This document shows, piece after piece, positions 32,860-43,500 of a stretch of 64,000 nucleotides of DNA (positions are counted from its first letter, which is position 1; each line of letters opens with the position of its first letter). Origin of the DNA: Piezodorus guildinii. Lineage: Eukaryota; Arthropoda; Insecta; Hemiptera; Pentatomidae. Both the position numbers and the translations under genes were made by a program. Where the stretch lies: NCBI GenBank assembly GCA_023052935.1, contig CM041294.1, positions 12,511,791-12,575,790 on the forward strand. Reading direction: 5' to 3'. Under the pieces are notes generated by a model, which worked only from the letters and a program-made list of their open reading frames with translations, was not told the origin of the DNA and made no database searches.

Positions 32860-33410
32860 ATAAAGACTAGGACAATATCAATGGCACAGAACATATACAA
32901 CAAAAAATCAATCTCGACCAACACAAAGATAAGACACTACAGAACTGTAATAGAACCGATGGCACTGTACGCAAGTGAAACAATGGCCCTGAACTAAAGA
33001 AAGAGGAGAGGAAGATCATCAGAAAGACACTAGGACCAAGAAAAACAGAAGATGGATACAGACTGCAAAGCAAGAAAACAACAGAAAAACTCGCCAACTT
33101 CGAGACAGACATCAGGAAAAGAAGAGCTGAAATTCTATGGGCACATACAAAGACTACCTGAAACAAGACTGACACGACAAATACACGAAGCTACAGCAAC
33201 ACTCAAAAGCACAACGAACTGATCAAACAGACACTAGAAGACTTAGAAGAAACATATTCAGAGACAAAATAAACAAATGGGAAGTAACTCTAGAGCAAAA
33301 CAACCAGAAACTATGCAGACCCAAATGGTCTGCAAAAATAAAAGAGATGTTCAGCCAAAGAATGAGACAATACTGGCAAGACGAAAAGAACAAGAAATAA
33401 GAAAATTAAG
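32860..33410 (+). pseudogene. RTE/CR1-like RT C-terminal relic
   Basis: Plus-strand pieces in different frames read 'RTVIEPMALYASETMAL', 'LQSKKTTEKLANFETDIRKR' and 'EILWAHTKTT', the region after the RT domain where family proteins have 'LYGSETW', a recombination-like helix and 'GHI.RM'. Several frameshifts. The minus-strand ORF across it is a shadow. Confidence 0.65.
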
Positions 33411-33595
33411 TCATAAGTGCTTAGCGCCTTCCTTTTAGGGAGATATCGCACTAATCAGAATAAAGACTAGGAAGTAGTACAAATACCTAAATTGTATCTT
33501 GAATTTCTTTGCCGCGATGGAGACCCGTAATGTGGGTCAAAACGTTGGTTAAGAAATAGTTTTTCACAATTTTCTAATTTTTTTTTTTTTTACCG

Positions 33596-34090
33596 GCACT
33601 AGAACCATCCTATTTCACTGTCAACTATTGAATATTCAATATTAGAAAATAATCATTTCAGGTCAAATGTTGTTGTGTTCTATCTAAATAATAAAATATA
33701 GCGTAAAATTAAATGTGAATTGATTGCTGAATCACAAATCACTGTTTGATCCTATCACTGACGCAGATACTTTAAATTATCTTCTGAGATTTTAGACGTA
33801 TCCCCTGTACGGAAATGAACTTTCTTAACCGCTCAATTTTAAGAGCAGGTTAAGTACTACGGGCTTATAAATAGAGTATGGTATCCAAGATGAAAAGTCC
33901 GAGAAGAGTTGCCTGATGGTATCCTCTATGTAAAGTTAAATTCGTAGTTCAGTATCCTTATGCATTCACTATACTACTGCATCCTCCTTCAACCAGTCTA
34001 CTGCTAGGATTGCTACTTTTGGATTTTTTAACCAGTTTTCCCAGTCATAGTGGTGTTCTAGATCGCATGCTATAAAATATTGTCTCAATA
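33596..34090. other. Unassigned
   Basis: Moderately AT-rich. No ORF, repeat or RNA signal recognised. Confidence 0.45.
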
Positions 34091-34093
34091 ATC

Positions 34094-34792
34094 TTGGGTT
34101 GTGTCACATGAAATGTCCCCTTTCAAGGTAAAGGTTTTTTATTAAAAATACGTTAGATACGGTGGGTGCGGAAGAACTTTGTAGCCCAGTTCTATCAATT
34201 TTTGCACGGTATGTTTTGAAACATGGGGTCTTGCTGCCGCTCAATGAGATCATGAGGTACCCATGTATCGAGCTTTTTTACTTTTCCAATACACTTTAAA
34301 TGTCTGGAAACGGTAGATGCACTTGCATTTAATTGTGCTGAGAATCCTTTAATTGTTTGGTAGGGATTTTCTTCTACTGTATGTTTGAGGACATCCTTGT
34401 CTATTACGGACGGAGGTCTTCCTCGGGGCAAGTTTTCCAAGTTGGTATCTCCAGCTGAAAACTTAGCAAACCAACGGCGAATGGTCCGTTCATCAACACC
34501 TCTTTCCCCAAATGCCTTGCGAATATTTCTAGTTGCCTTAGCTGCTGAATGGCCAAGTTTAAACTCGTACAAAAATATTACTCGAAAATCGCTTGTTTCC
34601 ATGTTCATGTTTGGAGGTATACTAAAAAGTGGGTAATTTGTTGGGAAGCTAATGTTTATAATACAATGGTAGAGGATTAGTAACTGTTTACTTTAAATTT
34701 GTAAACATTCGAAAGAAAACAACAGAGACCTGCAAAATCCTTTATGTATTTCAGAAACTATAAAAACGGACATTTCATGTGAAACAACCCAA
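34094..34792 (-). mobile_element. mariner-family transposon, internally deleted
   Basis: Terminal inverted repeats of about 25 bp: TTGGGTTGTGTCACATGAAA at 34094 and its mirror 'catttcatgtgaaacaaccc' ending at 34790-34792, followed by TA. The left flank reads TC where TA would be expected. The length of about 700 bp, versus roughly 1.3 kb for intact mariners, reflects deletion of the catalytic centre. Confidence 0.88.
34195..34608 (-). pseudogene. mariner transposase, N-terminal DNA-binding half
   Basis: A 137-codon ORF starts 'MNMETSDFRVIFLYEFKLGH' and holds the paired helix-turn-helix DNA-binding region (about residues 5-110: 'SAAKATRNI', 'DERTIRRWFAKFSAGD', the GRPP linker motif 'LPRGRPPSV', 'STVSRHLKCIGKVKKLDTW'). 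At 'WVPHDLIERQQDPMFQ' it jumps directly to the C-terminal tail, so all three catalytic acidic residues are deleted. It could still bind terminal repeats, which is inference. Confidence 0.85.
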
Positions 34793-34937
34793 TATATTAG
34801 GTGACAAAGTTAAAATTCATAATCACCAATTCAATGAACATAAATGAGTAACATTTCTTAAGCTTTCTAAAATAACCGTTAAGTTGGACAAATCGCAAGA
34901 GATTAAATCGAAAACTTGTTTGATATCAAAGTTTATC

Positions 34938-35188
34938 GCCAAGGTGAAAGATCGACAAATACTACAGAAATGGTTCCTCCCAAAAGGGACAAAGCCACTC
35001 CACTCCTCAAGCGCATACCGCGCCTAGTGCGAAAGGAACCTTAGAATGCCAACGGGCAATACGAGGCCTGAGCCATGGACTGTATATACCATTGCTGCTG
35101 TATATACATAGAATGTTTTTTGTATTTATTTTGTAAATAAAGTTGGAGGATAAGAAAAAAAAAAAAAAAAAAAATATCAAAGTTTATC
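34938..35188 (+). mobile_element. Short poly-A retro-insertion with 15-bp target duplication
   Basis: Flanked by ATATCAAAGTTTATC at 34923-34937 and 35174-35188. The insert is about 236 bp, GC-richer in its first half ('MVPPKRDKATPLLKRIPRLV'-type reading), with 'aaataaagttgg' 20 bp before an A-run. 5'-truncated LINE, SINE or processed transcript; the source family is not recognised. Confidence 0.75.
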
Positions 35189-35588
35189 AAAAACTTAAAT
35201 TAACACTAGAGGTTCACCAAGATAAATTTACGTAGCTATTGGCCTCACAAGAAAATTTATAATAATCCCTATTATCATATAAATAGTTATATTCGAGCAG
35301 CTAAACGACGGCGAACTGTCTTTACCTTTGTAAATATGATCGAGATGATTGATTTTTAACAAATGAATTGATCATGAAAGGTTGTCGAAAAAAGTTATAA
35401 ATTCCCAATTGGATCGACTGCTCAACATTGCCGAGTTGCTATCAATATCAATACCAGCATACTGAATTAATCCTGAAGACAATCTTAAATAAACAAAAAT
35501 GGGATGCCAAATAAATGTATACAGTCATATTACGCATATCAAATATATAATACTAATACCAAATATATAATAATAATAGTCTTTATGT
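35189..35588. other. Unassigned
   Basis: AT-rich, with nearly tandem 'caaatatataataatac/aataatag' at 35540-35578. Nothing else recognised. Confidence 0.45.
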
Positions 35589-35589
35589 A

Positions 35590-35838
35590 TATTTGTTTGT
35601 TTGTTTATTTATTTAACGTCACTTTATTATAATATGGCTAATCAGACGATGCTCTAGTGGGAGACCTAAATTTTTCCTATCCAGGTTTTATTAGGAAAAG
35701 GATCTTTAACGAGTACCTGACATCGCACAGGCACGAGACCACCTTTTAACGTCCGCTCCGGAGGACGGCATAACTATGGATTTTTTACTCCCATTAAAAA
35801 ATCCTAGGACCACCTGCGGGTTTGAACCCGTGACATTT
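35590..35838 (-). mobile_element. SINE type 1
   Basis: Minus strand: B-box-like GGGTTCAAACC (rc near 35820), the body as in 3266-3517 and an aaataaacaaac tail. Truncated before the A-box. Confidence 0.75.
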
Positions 35839-35913
35839 TTATTTATATGTAAATACAAAGTTAATTTCCCTCCATTATGTATAAAAAACAAAACAAAATA
35901 TGAATATTTACAT

Positions 35914-36990
35914 TTTTTTTTTTTATCTTAATATTTTTATTTGCACCTGTATATGTTACAATCAGCAAATGAGTTATATATGATAAACATAGCATGGGTT
36001 GGCATGAGGGAGATAGTACCCAGTGGTGCATCCTCCTGACATTTAAAAACAAACTATTTTTTCTGGCTAGAAGGTCCCTCATCCAACACCTTTTCAGCCT
36101 ACGCCGAGTTATGTATAGTATGTCAGTTGTAGCCATGTTTTGTACAAGTTTGTTTCTATGTCCATTTAGTTTGTCGTGAAATCGTTTGTAAGTCAGTCGG
36201 ATGTGGTTTATTGCAGTTGGAATACGTAAGTCAGTGTGTAGGGTATCGTTTGATACATATGGTGGTGAGTTCATTGCTAGTCTTAAAAATTGCGATTGAA
36301 AGGATTGTATTTTTCTCAGGTGTGTCTTTTTAGCGGGTCCGTATATTTGGCAAGCGTAAGTCCATATTGGTTTTAATAAATAAGTGTATACATTTAGTTT
36401 CTGTCTGGTGGATAATTTAGAACGTTTATGTAATACTGAATATAATAGTCTAAGTCGAAAGTTTAGCGTTTTACGTTTTGTCTTGACGTGTGGGCCCCAT
36501 GTCAATCTTTTGTCAAATATTAGTCCTAAGTAAGTTACTGTATTTGTTTGCGGTAAAGGGTGATTTCTATGTAAACTGAAGGGGAGATTCCGCGTCTAAG
36601 TGTAAATGTAATATGTAGTGACTTGTCATGGTTAATTTTTAGCTTCCATTTCTTACACCAGTTTTGTACGTTGTCCAAATGGTGTTGTAATATCATACTG
36701 GTTTGTATAGGGTCTGTGTTTCTCGTAATAATTGCAGTGTCGTCGGCATATGTCGCAGTTAAGATGTTTTGGTCTGTTGGTAAGTCATATGTCTATATTA
36801 AGTAGAGAAGAGGGGCCAGGATAGAACCTTGGGGTACACCTGCAAAGATTGGTTTTATTGATGAGGTCTCAGAACCCTGTCGGACAGAGAAGAAACGGTC
36901 ATAGAGAAAAGATTGTAAAACTAAGTAATATGTGCTTGGAAGTATAGGTTTTAGTTTAAAAAGAAGACCCTGGTGCCATTCTCTATCAAA
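35914..36990 (-). mobile_element. jockey-like retrotransposon (family D), 5'-truncated
   Basis: Minus-strand insertion with poly-A (T-run 35913-35924) and perfect target duplication ATGAATATTTACAT at 35900-35913 and 36991-37004. The coding region starts inside RT at 'FDREWHQGLLFKLK' (about 36985), followed by 'GVPQGSILAPLLYLI' (about 36830) and YADDT (about 36755). One or two frame breaks near 36510-36540 precede the C-terminal part (36505-35990: 'RLLYSVLHKRSKLSTRQK', 'LLKPIWTYACQIYGPAKK', 'RRRLKRCWMRDLLARK'). A distinct family from the 52-57 kb element. Confidence 0.88.
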
Positions 36991-38037
36991 ATGAATATTT
37001 ACATATAGACCTTCCCAAAGAATGGGAGATTTGAGTCTTTTGGGCGGAGACTTGAATTGCTGGCACTTAGTTTTCCACAACTTCCTGTCTTGTGCGTGTC
37101 TCATCCATAAAGAACTGTCGTTTTTCCTCAATCCGTCGGCCCAGCGTTTGCGTTGTCGGCCTCTGCGTCTTTTCTCATCTATAGGGCAGATCGCTTTGCC
37201 CAACTATCTTCTGTTTTCCGTATGAGATGTCCTGCCCATGTCCACTTCATTTTTCTAGCATGAGCAATAGCGTCTGAAACATTTGTTCATTTTTTTTATT
37301 CTAATAGAGTTAATTTTGTCCCGCAGGAAGATTCCAAGCATAATCCGCTCTATTCTTCCTTGACAGACATTTATTTTTCGTTCTAGATTCTTTGTCAGTG
37401 TACATATGTAAGTACTGGGACGATACATCTGTTAGAAGCTAGTATTTTGTATTTTATTTCTACTTGGCTTTTAAATATGAGCTTGTGGCTCCAAAATTTC
37501 ATCCACGCCTAAGCTATTTTGGATTCTATTTCCTTTGCGTCTCTATTTACAAATGATATTTGTCCGAGATAATAGGCTTCATTGGAAATCTCATGTCTGG
37601 GAGTTGGTACTCACTTATTTCCCAAAGGCCCGTTGGTCATGATTACAGACTTCTCAGGGTTCAATATCAGGCCATATAGAGAACTCTTTTCTTTTAGTTC
37701 ATTAATCATTATGACTAGCTCATCTTTCGCATTTGCTATTAGAACTACGTCCAAATATATATGGTGGTGCAAGATTGTCAGCGAGTATAGGATTATAGAC
37801 TCCGCCATATCTGAGCTATTACTTTTAAAGTCCATACTATTACAAAAACGCTCTCCGAGTTAATGGGATGGTGCCTCTGTTTCGGATCCAAATCCCTTTG
37901 ACTGCAAATACCCTTTGGCCGAACTCCCGCAGATAAGGAATACATTTCGCATAAATGTTTTACTTCTCCTTTGTAGATTTTGTTGTCTTCTTCCCAATCG
38001 TTTGGCTTATATTTGATTGTGAGATCTACTGTTAGTA

Positions 38038-38962
38038 CAGTAAACCCTCTTTTTAACGAACACGGTTATAACAAACGCCCGTTTATAACGAACTATCGTT
38101 GCGGTCCCTTGAAAAATTAATAGAAAACTATGCTATCTCCTCGTTTATAACGAAATATTCTCTTATAACGAATTAACGAATTATTTTTGTGGACCTCAGA
38201 ATTGAATTTGTTCGGTTATTACGAAAAATAAAGAAGAAACAAATTACGAAACTTCTTAATTCCAGTAAAGAGCGGCGCCTTTCTGTCAAATCCTTACTTC
38301 TTCCTTCTATTCAGCTCAATTCTGTGATTCACAGTCTGTGACAGCTTCTGGTTTCTAGTGTTTCAGCTAGTTTTTCTGTTTTTATTGCTTTTATTACTTG
38401 CTTTAATTCGAGTTTCCTTCGAGGCTAAAAGAAAATCCATTGATTTAAATTGGCGATTCTCCAAGAAGTGGATACAAAAATTGAGTCGAAATCTAAAATT
38501 GCGGAAAAATACGCGATATCAAAATCTCTATCAAGGATTATCGCTAATAAAGATAAAATCGATGCCTCCGTTGCGTCTTCATTGGTATGTGCAAAATAAA
38601 AATAATTTTTTTTTTATTATCTTAACATTATATGAATTGCTGTGATTTTAACATTTTAAGTTCCTTTTTAAGTTTTGTATTTTGAATGATGGTTTATGTT
38701 AATCTTAAAGTATTATGTTAAATGTGAAATAAGTTTTATATATATGTACATAGTGCATAGTTTTAACCGCTTTTGTAGTTTCTAAATAAACATGTGCCTG
38801 AGAGCGAATGCTGTATTGAAAATATTTCCTTTTAACCACCTGAATTTATACCAAGACATATATAATCATACGTACAATATATTTTTCGGATATAACGAAT
38901 TCTTTTATAACGAACAGAGAATTTTTTGGTCTCTTGGAGCTCGTGAAAACGAGGGTTTACTG
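38038..38962 (+). mobile_element. pogo/Tigger-like DNA transposon, internally deleted
   Basis: CAGTAAACCCTC at 38038 and its reverse complement gagggtttactg ending 38962, each next to TA, give the typical TA target duplication. Subterminal 'tataacgaa' motifs recur on both sides. Only the N-terminal transposase region remains; 925 bp in total. Terminal repeats are short and imperfect beyond 14 bp. Confidence 0.82.
38415..38598 (+). pseudogene. pogo-type transposase N-terminal helix-turn-helix
   Basis: 'SFEAKRKSIDLN' in one frame, then after a frameshift near 38455 'LAILQEVDTKIESKSKIAEK' and 'YAISKSLSRIIANKDKI'. This is the CENP-B/psq-type DNA-binding domain (KRK..L.K..I...V..G..K..IAK.YGI..STLS.I...K). 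The DDE catalytic part is deleted. Confidence 0.8.
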
Positions 38963-39074
38963 TACTTTCTTTCCCAGAGCACTAAACACCAAGATATCCA
39001 CAAAGCTTGTTGGACCCATCGGTATCGAGACAAAACCATTTGTAGTTTTTCATTTCTAATAGTTACGTTTAGTA

Positions 39075-39200
39075 AATATTATAAATAGGTATGAATGTGG
39101 TCAAGGTTATTATTATTTTCTTTATATATATTATTTTAGTTATGTATATATATTTCTCTTTGTTTAGTCTTTATTTATTATTCAATTATTTTTCTCATTT

Positions 39201-39233
<33 letters not shown>

Positions 39234-39330
39234 CAATATACATATGGGATGAATGGTTTCTTTTACCTGTAATACCCATTGCCCCAGAAGGTGGCAGATT
39301 GTATTATCTTTTAATAAAAATTAAAAAAAG
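39075..39330 (+). mobile_element. jockey-like family C 3' UTR fragment
   Basis: Plus-strand copy of the 3' UTR: 'aaataggtatgaatgtggtc', 'gggatgaatggtttc', 'ccccagaaggtggcagattg', ending at an imperfect A-tail. Truncated before the RT stop codon. Confidence 0.75.
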
Positions 39331-39706
39331 AAATAATAATATTTTCGTTTAATGCCTAATTGTGAATGGGTTTCTGACACTCGGTAAAAGGTTCCAACAG
39401 CTCTATTTATCTATTTTGATCCTGGGACTCAAAAATAACTTCTGACGCGAAGAATAATTACGCTAAAAATGCATAAGTCTTCTCTAGGGAGTCCGCTGGC
39501 ACGACGAAAGATTTTAATGTGCTTCCTAGAACATTCGGTTTTGATAGCACCAAGTAGAGGTAGTGGTTTAAGGGTAGATGTAGGTGTTAGTATTAGGTAG
39601 TTGTTTAGTTGTGCCGTTTAATTAACTTCTATATTTATTTCCGTAATATGTATATTTAGTTAAGAAATAAGTTATATATATACCTTCGTATTATAGATAT
39701 ATATTA
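39331..39706. other. Unassigned
   Basis: No recognised element. A purine-rich run 'gtagaggtagtggtttaagg' and repeated 'gttagtattaggtag' lie around 39555-39600. Confidence 0.45.
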
Positions 39707-40224
39707 CTAGCTGTTGCCCACGACTTCGTTAGCGTTAATTCCTGTTATTATAATCGTTATTAACAAGTTTTTAAAATAATATATTTTAAAGTACTTCTGC
39801 GTAAATGAGATTTTTATTTTTATTTTCATGTGACAGATGTTTATACTGATAATCTTCTCAACCCGATCTTGACGTAAATAGATTACTACGTGTTTAAATT
39901 TTTGCCCCAGTGATTTATTAATTGTTACTGCAAAAGATAAATTAACGGTAAATTAAAATCTTATAAAATTAAAAAGTAAATCATTTGGAATCATTGTGAT
40001 GCGAGGTTAATTTTCCGGGTTTTTTTTTCCAGATTTTCCACTGATTCTTCACTGCTATTGGTCGCAGCGTGATGTTCTATAGCCTAAAACCTACTTCGAT
40101 AAATGAAATATCCAACAGAAAAAGAATTTTTCAATTCGAACCAGTATTTGCTGAGATTAGCGCGTACTAACCACCAAACTCTTCAGTTATATATATAATA
40201 TTAGTTTTATAATATTAGTATAGA
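39707..40224 (-). mobile_element. Helitron (non-autonomous), second copy
   Basis: Minus-strand orientation: 3' end rc CTAGCTGTTGCCCACGACTT at 39707, 5' TC end (rc ..attagtataga) at 40224. Co-linear with the 7935-8751 copy minus its mariner, so it serves as that copy's unoccupied counterpart. 518 bp. Confidence 0.85.
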
Positions 40225-40225
40225 T

Positions 40226-40516
40226 TATCAATATCCATGATAAGTCTATATCATCAACATTATTATAAATTGAACAATTGTCAAGTAATATCACTGAATA
40301 CTGGTTTGTGAATGTTTTCCTCGATGAATGGACTATCCAACACAAAAATAATTTTTTCAATTCGAACCAGTAGTTTCTGAGATTAGCGAATTCAAACAAA
40401 CTCTTCAGTTTTACAATATTACTATAGATTATCAATATCATGATAAGTCTATATTGTCAATATTTTTGTTAATTGAATAATTGTCAAGTACTATCACTGA
40501 ATACTGGTTCGTGAGG
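40226..40516. repeat. Tandem duplication of Helitron 5' end plus flank
   Basis: 40226-40310 ('tatcaatatccatgataagt' ... 'cactgaatactggtttgtga') repeats at 40432-40516. Between them, 40311-40431 repeats the terminal 120 bp of the Helitron (matching 40100-40224). The duplication therefore covers the Helitron 5' end and about 85 bp of adjacent DNA. Confidence 0.8.
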
Positions 40517-41564
40517 TACTTTGGAACTATCATACTTTTAAGTAACGTATTACCTTACGTAGTAACTCTTCCTTAACCTGAAGATCACATGTTTCTTTCA
40601 AAAACCTGTGACTAGGCCTAATATTTTCATAAACCAATGATAGGTGAAGCTGTTGAGACTAATTACGACTTTATTGAGATGACGAATAGTACAGCAGAGA
40701 CCACCTCATTAGAGAATAGCTATTTGTAGCTAACTGGTTCTGCGTATCATTTCAACGTACAGAGCAGTCGTTTACATTCATGGTTGGCTGCTTCTTCAGC
40801 CAGGTCAAACTATGTATGTCCAGAACTGTGTGGACATTGATACATTGCTATCCAATCGTAAAATCGTTCTAAACATTCCTGTCATTAGCGTGATTAATTT
40901 ATTTAACTTGGTTGATTTATTTTATGGAATGACATATAACAAATATTTTTAATGTTATTATCCTTTTAAAAAATGAGCAGTATGTGATAAAACAGATAAA
41001 ACATATAATGATAATATGATCATAAAACAGACAAAGAAATAATCTCTCCCTCGTATGCCAACATCTTCCGTCTCCTTAAATTATAACTTTATTACTTTAT
41101 TGTACAAGTTGTTTGTGTAATTTATATTTTATTTACTGTATATTTATCTTTTCGTTTATAACACTTTATATCGTTCTTGTTTTTGTTATTCATTTATTTT
41201 ATTTTATTTTTTATTATATTCCTCATGGATCATTTACATACCTCAGATTCTAGTGTTTATAATTTTCTGTTAAAAATGTTGAGCCTTATTGTACATACGG
41301 ATATATTGTTTTGTTTTTCCATTGTATAATTTTGTAAAACTTTTTAAAAACAAAGATAAGCAGTAATATTTACACTTAGGGGGAAAACCTTGAGGGTTTT
41401 TACATGAACCCCTCCTAATAATACCTATGTTTATGGTTTTCCTCAGTTTATGCTTGGACATGGCTCAGTAATGGTACGTTCATCATGTTGCGTAACAAGT
41501 TCTTGTGTGAGGTTCTTGTCAGTTAGAATACCCACTCCGCTAAATTACTGATTTAGTCCGGACC
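40517..41564. other. Unassigned
   Basis: AT-rich below 41000, increasingly T-rich above 41100. The 63-codon minus ORF (41461-41270) has no recognised motif. Confidence 0.45.
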
Positions 41565-41834
41565 AGGTATCATTCATTTCATAAAAACCTCCATTCCCAC
41601 TTTAATCCACTGGTTTCCATTCTGTCTACCTCCTCAATTCCTGATAACCCTCCGAGGCGTCTGAAAAGAAGATGGCCCAGAGACCTTCTAGCTTAGAATA
41701 TATTTAGAGTGCTGCCAATGGGTAGTGTCTCTACATCTATTTCATGTCAATTTACCATATGTCCATCACATTTACTTGATGTATTGTCTATACAGCTGTA
41801 AATATCAATAAATATGTTTAAAATAAATTTAAAA
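41565..41834 (+). mobile_element. jockey family A 3' fragment
   Basis: Matches 56845-57090 of the near-intact element: 'cattcccactttaatccact', 'ccctccgaggcgtctgaaaa', 'gaagatggcccagagacctt', 'caatgggtagtgtc', 'aatatcaataaatatgtt'. 5'-truncated and frameshifted. A 0.9-kb copy starts in its A-rich tail. Confidence 0.8.
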
Positions 41835-41835
41835 A

Positions 41836-42712
41836 TCTGGTGCAGGCAACACACGACTTTCACTTACCACCATTAATCAAATCAATGAAAGAATTTTCAA
41901 ATACAGATAGAGATAAAAATACGTGAAACTATTAAAGAATTAATTAAATTAAATTTCTATAGAAACATGTGTTTTATTAAAAAATCTATTGTATTATTAT
42001 CTAAAATGATCACTTAGTTTTATCTAATTTTCATCACTCTCTATTAACTTTTAAAAGCTTGTGTATGAGATGATATTTTTTCTAAAATCTTTAGCTTTCC
42101 AACAGTATATCATACAAGTATATTACTGTTCTTATGTTCAAAAACGCAAAATTGCTTTGAAAAAATATTTTTTTTTCTGTTTTCTACTTTAGCAGTGTAT
42201 CGAATTCATTCAATTTATACATTTGACTGTTTTTCATCAGTGGTAACAAGATAATATAGTTATTTTTATAGAATCAACAAAACTAAAGGTACTTTAAAGA
42301 AAGAAAATTTAAAATATCGGCATTTAAGTCCTGTCAAACCATTTTTATCCAAATCAAACCTAAATGATATTAAAGCCCATTAAATTTTACATCGATATAG
42401 CGAGTTTAATAAAAATCGTCGGAACCGTTTTAAAGAAAATCGAAAAAAGGTCCTAATTGCATGATATAAAGTGGCTCTTCTGGTAAGCTCATTATGATGA
42501 AAAAGGTTTTGTAACGTCTCGGGCGTATAGTTGTCTTAAATATGGAATTTCAGTTTCATAGGACTTACCGTTTTTGCCGGGAGTTACCACACACAGACTT
42601 TGCGGGACTTGGTTATTTGGACTCAGTAGACCCTAAAATGTGTATTTCCGTTGAAAACTGGAATTCAAAATTTTCACGATCCCAATACTTTCCTTACTGT
42701 AAAAAATGAAGG
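41836..42712 (+). mobile_element. 0.9-kb family copy
   Basis: TCTGGTGCAGGCAACACACG start; full body; the 3' end has lost the palindrome (ctttccttactgtaaaaaat). Inserted in the A-tail of a jockey family A fragment. Confidence 0.85.
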
Positions 42713-43125
42713 AAAAAAATCAAGATAGCGGAAAAAACGTACATTGCTAAAAATTGTAAAAACTTAGTTTGTTAATGAGAGGAGCAATGCTAACAATCGT
42801 GCTTAAAAATTAAATTTACCCCACATTTTTATAATCAACCCCCTTTTTTGATTTAATTCTACTGGGCTGCCACCAGGTGCATGAAACCTCGAATACCCGT
42901 CGGAATTCTTTATTTTCTGGTCTTTCTTATAAAGCCATATTCCAACTTTTAAAAATTCGGGATAAGCCGTGAACATTGTAATTTATTAATGAGCGTCTTT
43001 TAAAATGGCATTTTTTTATTCCTCGTAAATATTTTTTTATACCCTCAAATATTTCAAATAAAACATTATAAAAAATTCACACATATCCATGTAAATTAGA
43101 AGAGAATAAAACTAATGTTGGAAAT
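42713..43125. other. Unassigned
   Basis: AT-rich, no feature recognised apart from short T-runs. Confidence 0.45.
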
Positions 43126-43500
43126 CAGGACAAACGAGATAAAGAGCCGAGGGAGTGAGTTAGCGCAGAGAAGACTGATACTGTTGGACCGAAGGCCCCA
43201 GAGGAAGGTAGAGGATTAATGCCTCCGGGTTTTTTTTTCCGAATCCCCTCCCCATCACCTCCCTCTCAAACCCCCTCCCCATCATCCCCCCACCACCGAT
43301 CGTTCCCTAATTTATGTTCTCTCCCACCACCCCCCCCTCTTTCCCTACACCCCCACCCCCTCTAACATCGGTACGGCCTTCAATCGGCTAATTGCCTCGT
43401 CTGTAACATGTAAACCCATTGGGCTTTCACTATTAGTACACCGCTGAGTGACTTTTCGAACCTCGGCCCAAGCTCTCTCTTTTTCCCCTATTATCATTCA
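43126..43500. other. C-rich polypyrimidine tract and GC-richer flank
   Basis: 43230-43370 on the plus strand is almost purely C and T (for example aaccccctccccatcatccc), with CCCC/CCCCCC runs, and is strongly strand-asymmetric. Flanks 43130-43220 and 43370-43490 are also GC-richer. No coding signal. Could form non-B DNA (G-rich minus strand), which is inference. Confidence 0.5.

Larger units (their letters stand above)
32735..33595. repeat. Inverted hammerhead-like ends around an RT relic
   Basis: 32745-32795 (minus) has CTGAAGA, a stem, GAAAC and GTT. 33510-33560 (plus) has a degenerate equivalent ('gatggagacccgtaatgtgg', 'tcaaaacgttgg'). Their outer flanks ('attagaaactaggggaaaac' and 'tttttcacaattttctaatt') are also reverse complements. 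Either two Penelope-type ends in inverted orientation or a composite. Confidence 0.5.
35839..39065 (-). mobile_element. RTE-like retrotransposon relic, twice interrupted
   Basis: Minus-strand pieces: 38965-39065, 37005-38035 and 35839-35899. Coding remnants include 'DVVLIANAKDELVIMINELK' with 'GLILNPEKSVIMTN' (RT motif C region, 37611-37835; the YADD itself is damaged) and 'RRRGRQRKRWADGLRKND' (37200-37100, Arg-rich C-terminal block). Interrupted by a jockey-like piece (35914-36990, 14-bp duplication) and a pogo-like element (38038-38962, TA duplication). The upstream part (37870-39065) is frameshifted and less certain. Confidence 0.65.

Noticed and set aside
32867..33175. 102-codon minus-strand hydrophobic ORF resembling a membrane protein
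   Set aside because: It is the antisense of an A-rich RT relic; the hydrophobicity comes from reversed Lys/Arg-rich codons.
36793..37203. A 136-codon ORF apparently fusing an RTE-like C-terminus to a jockey RT
   Set aside because: A perfect 14-bp target duplication (36991-37004 and 35900-35913) shows the jockey part is a separate insertion, so the fusion is a readthrough artefact.
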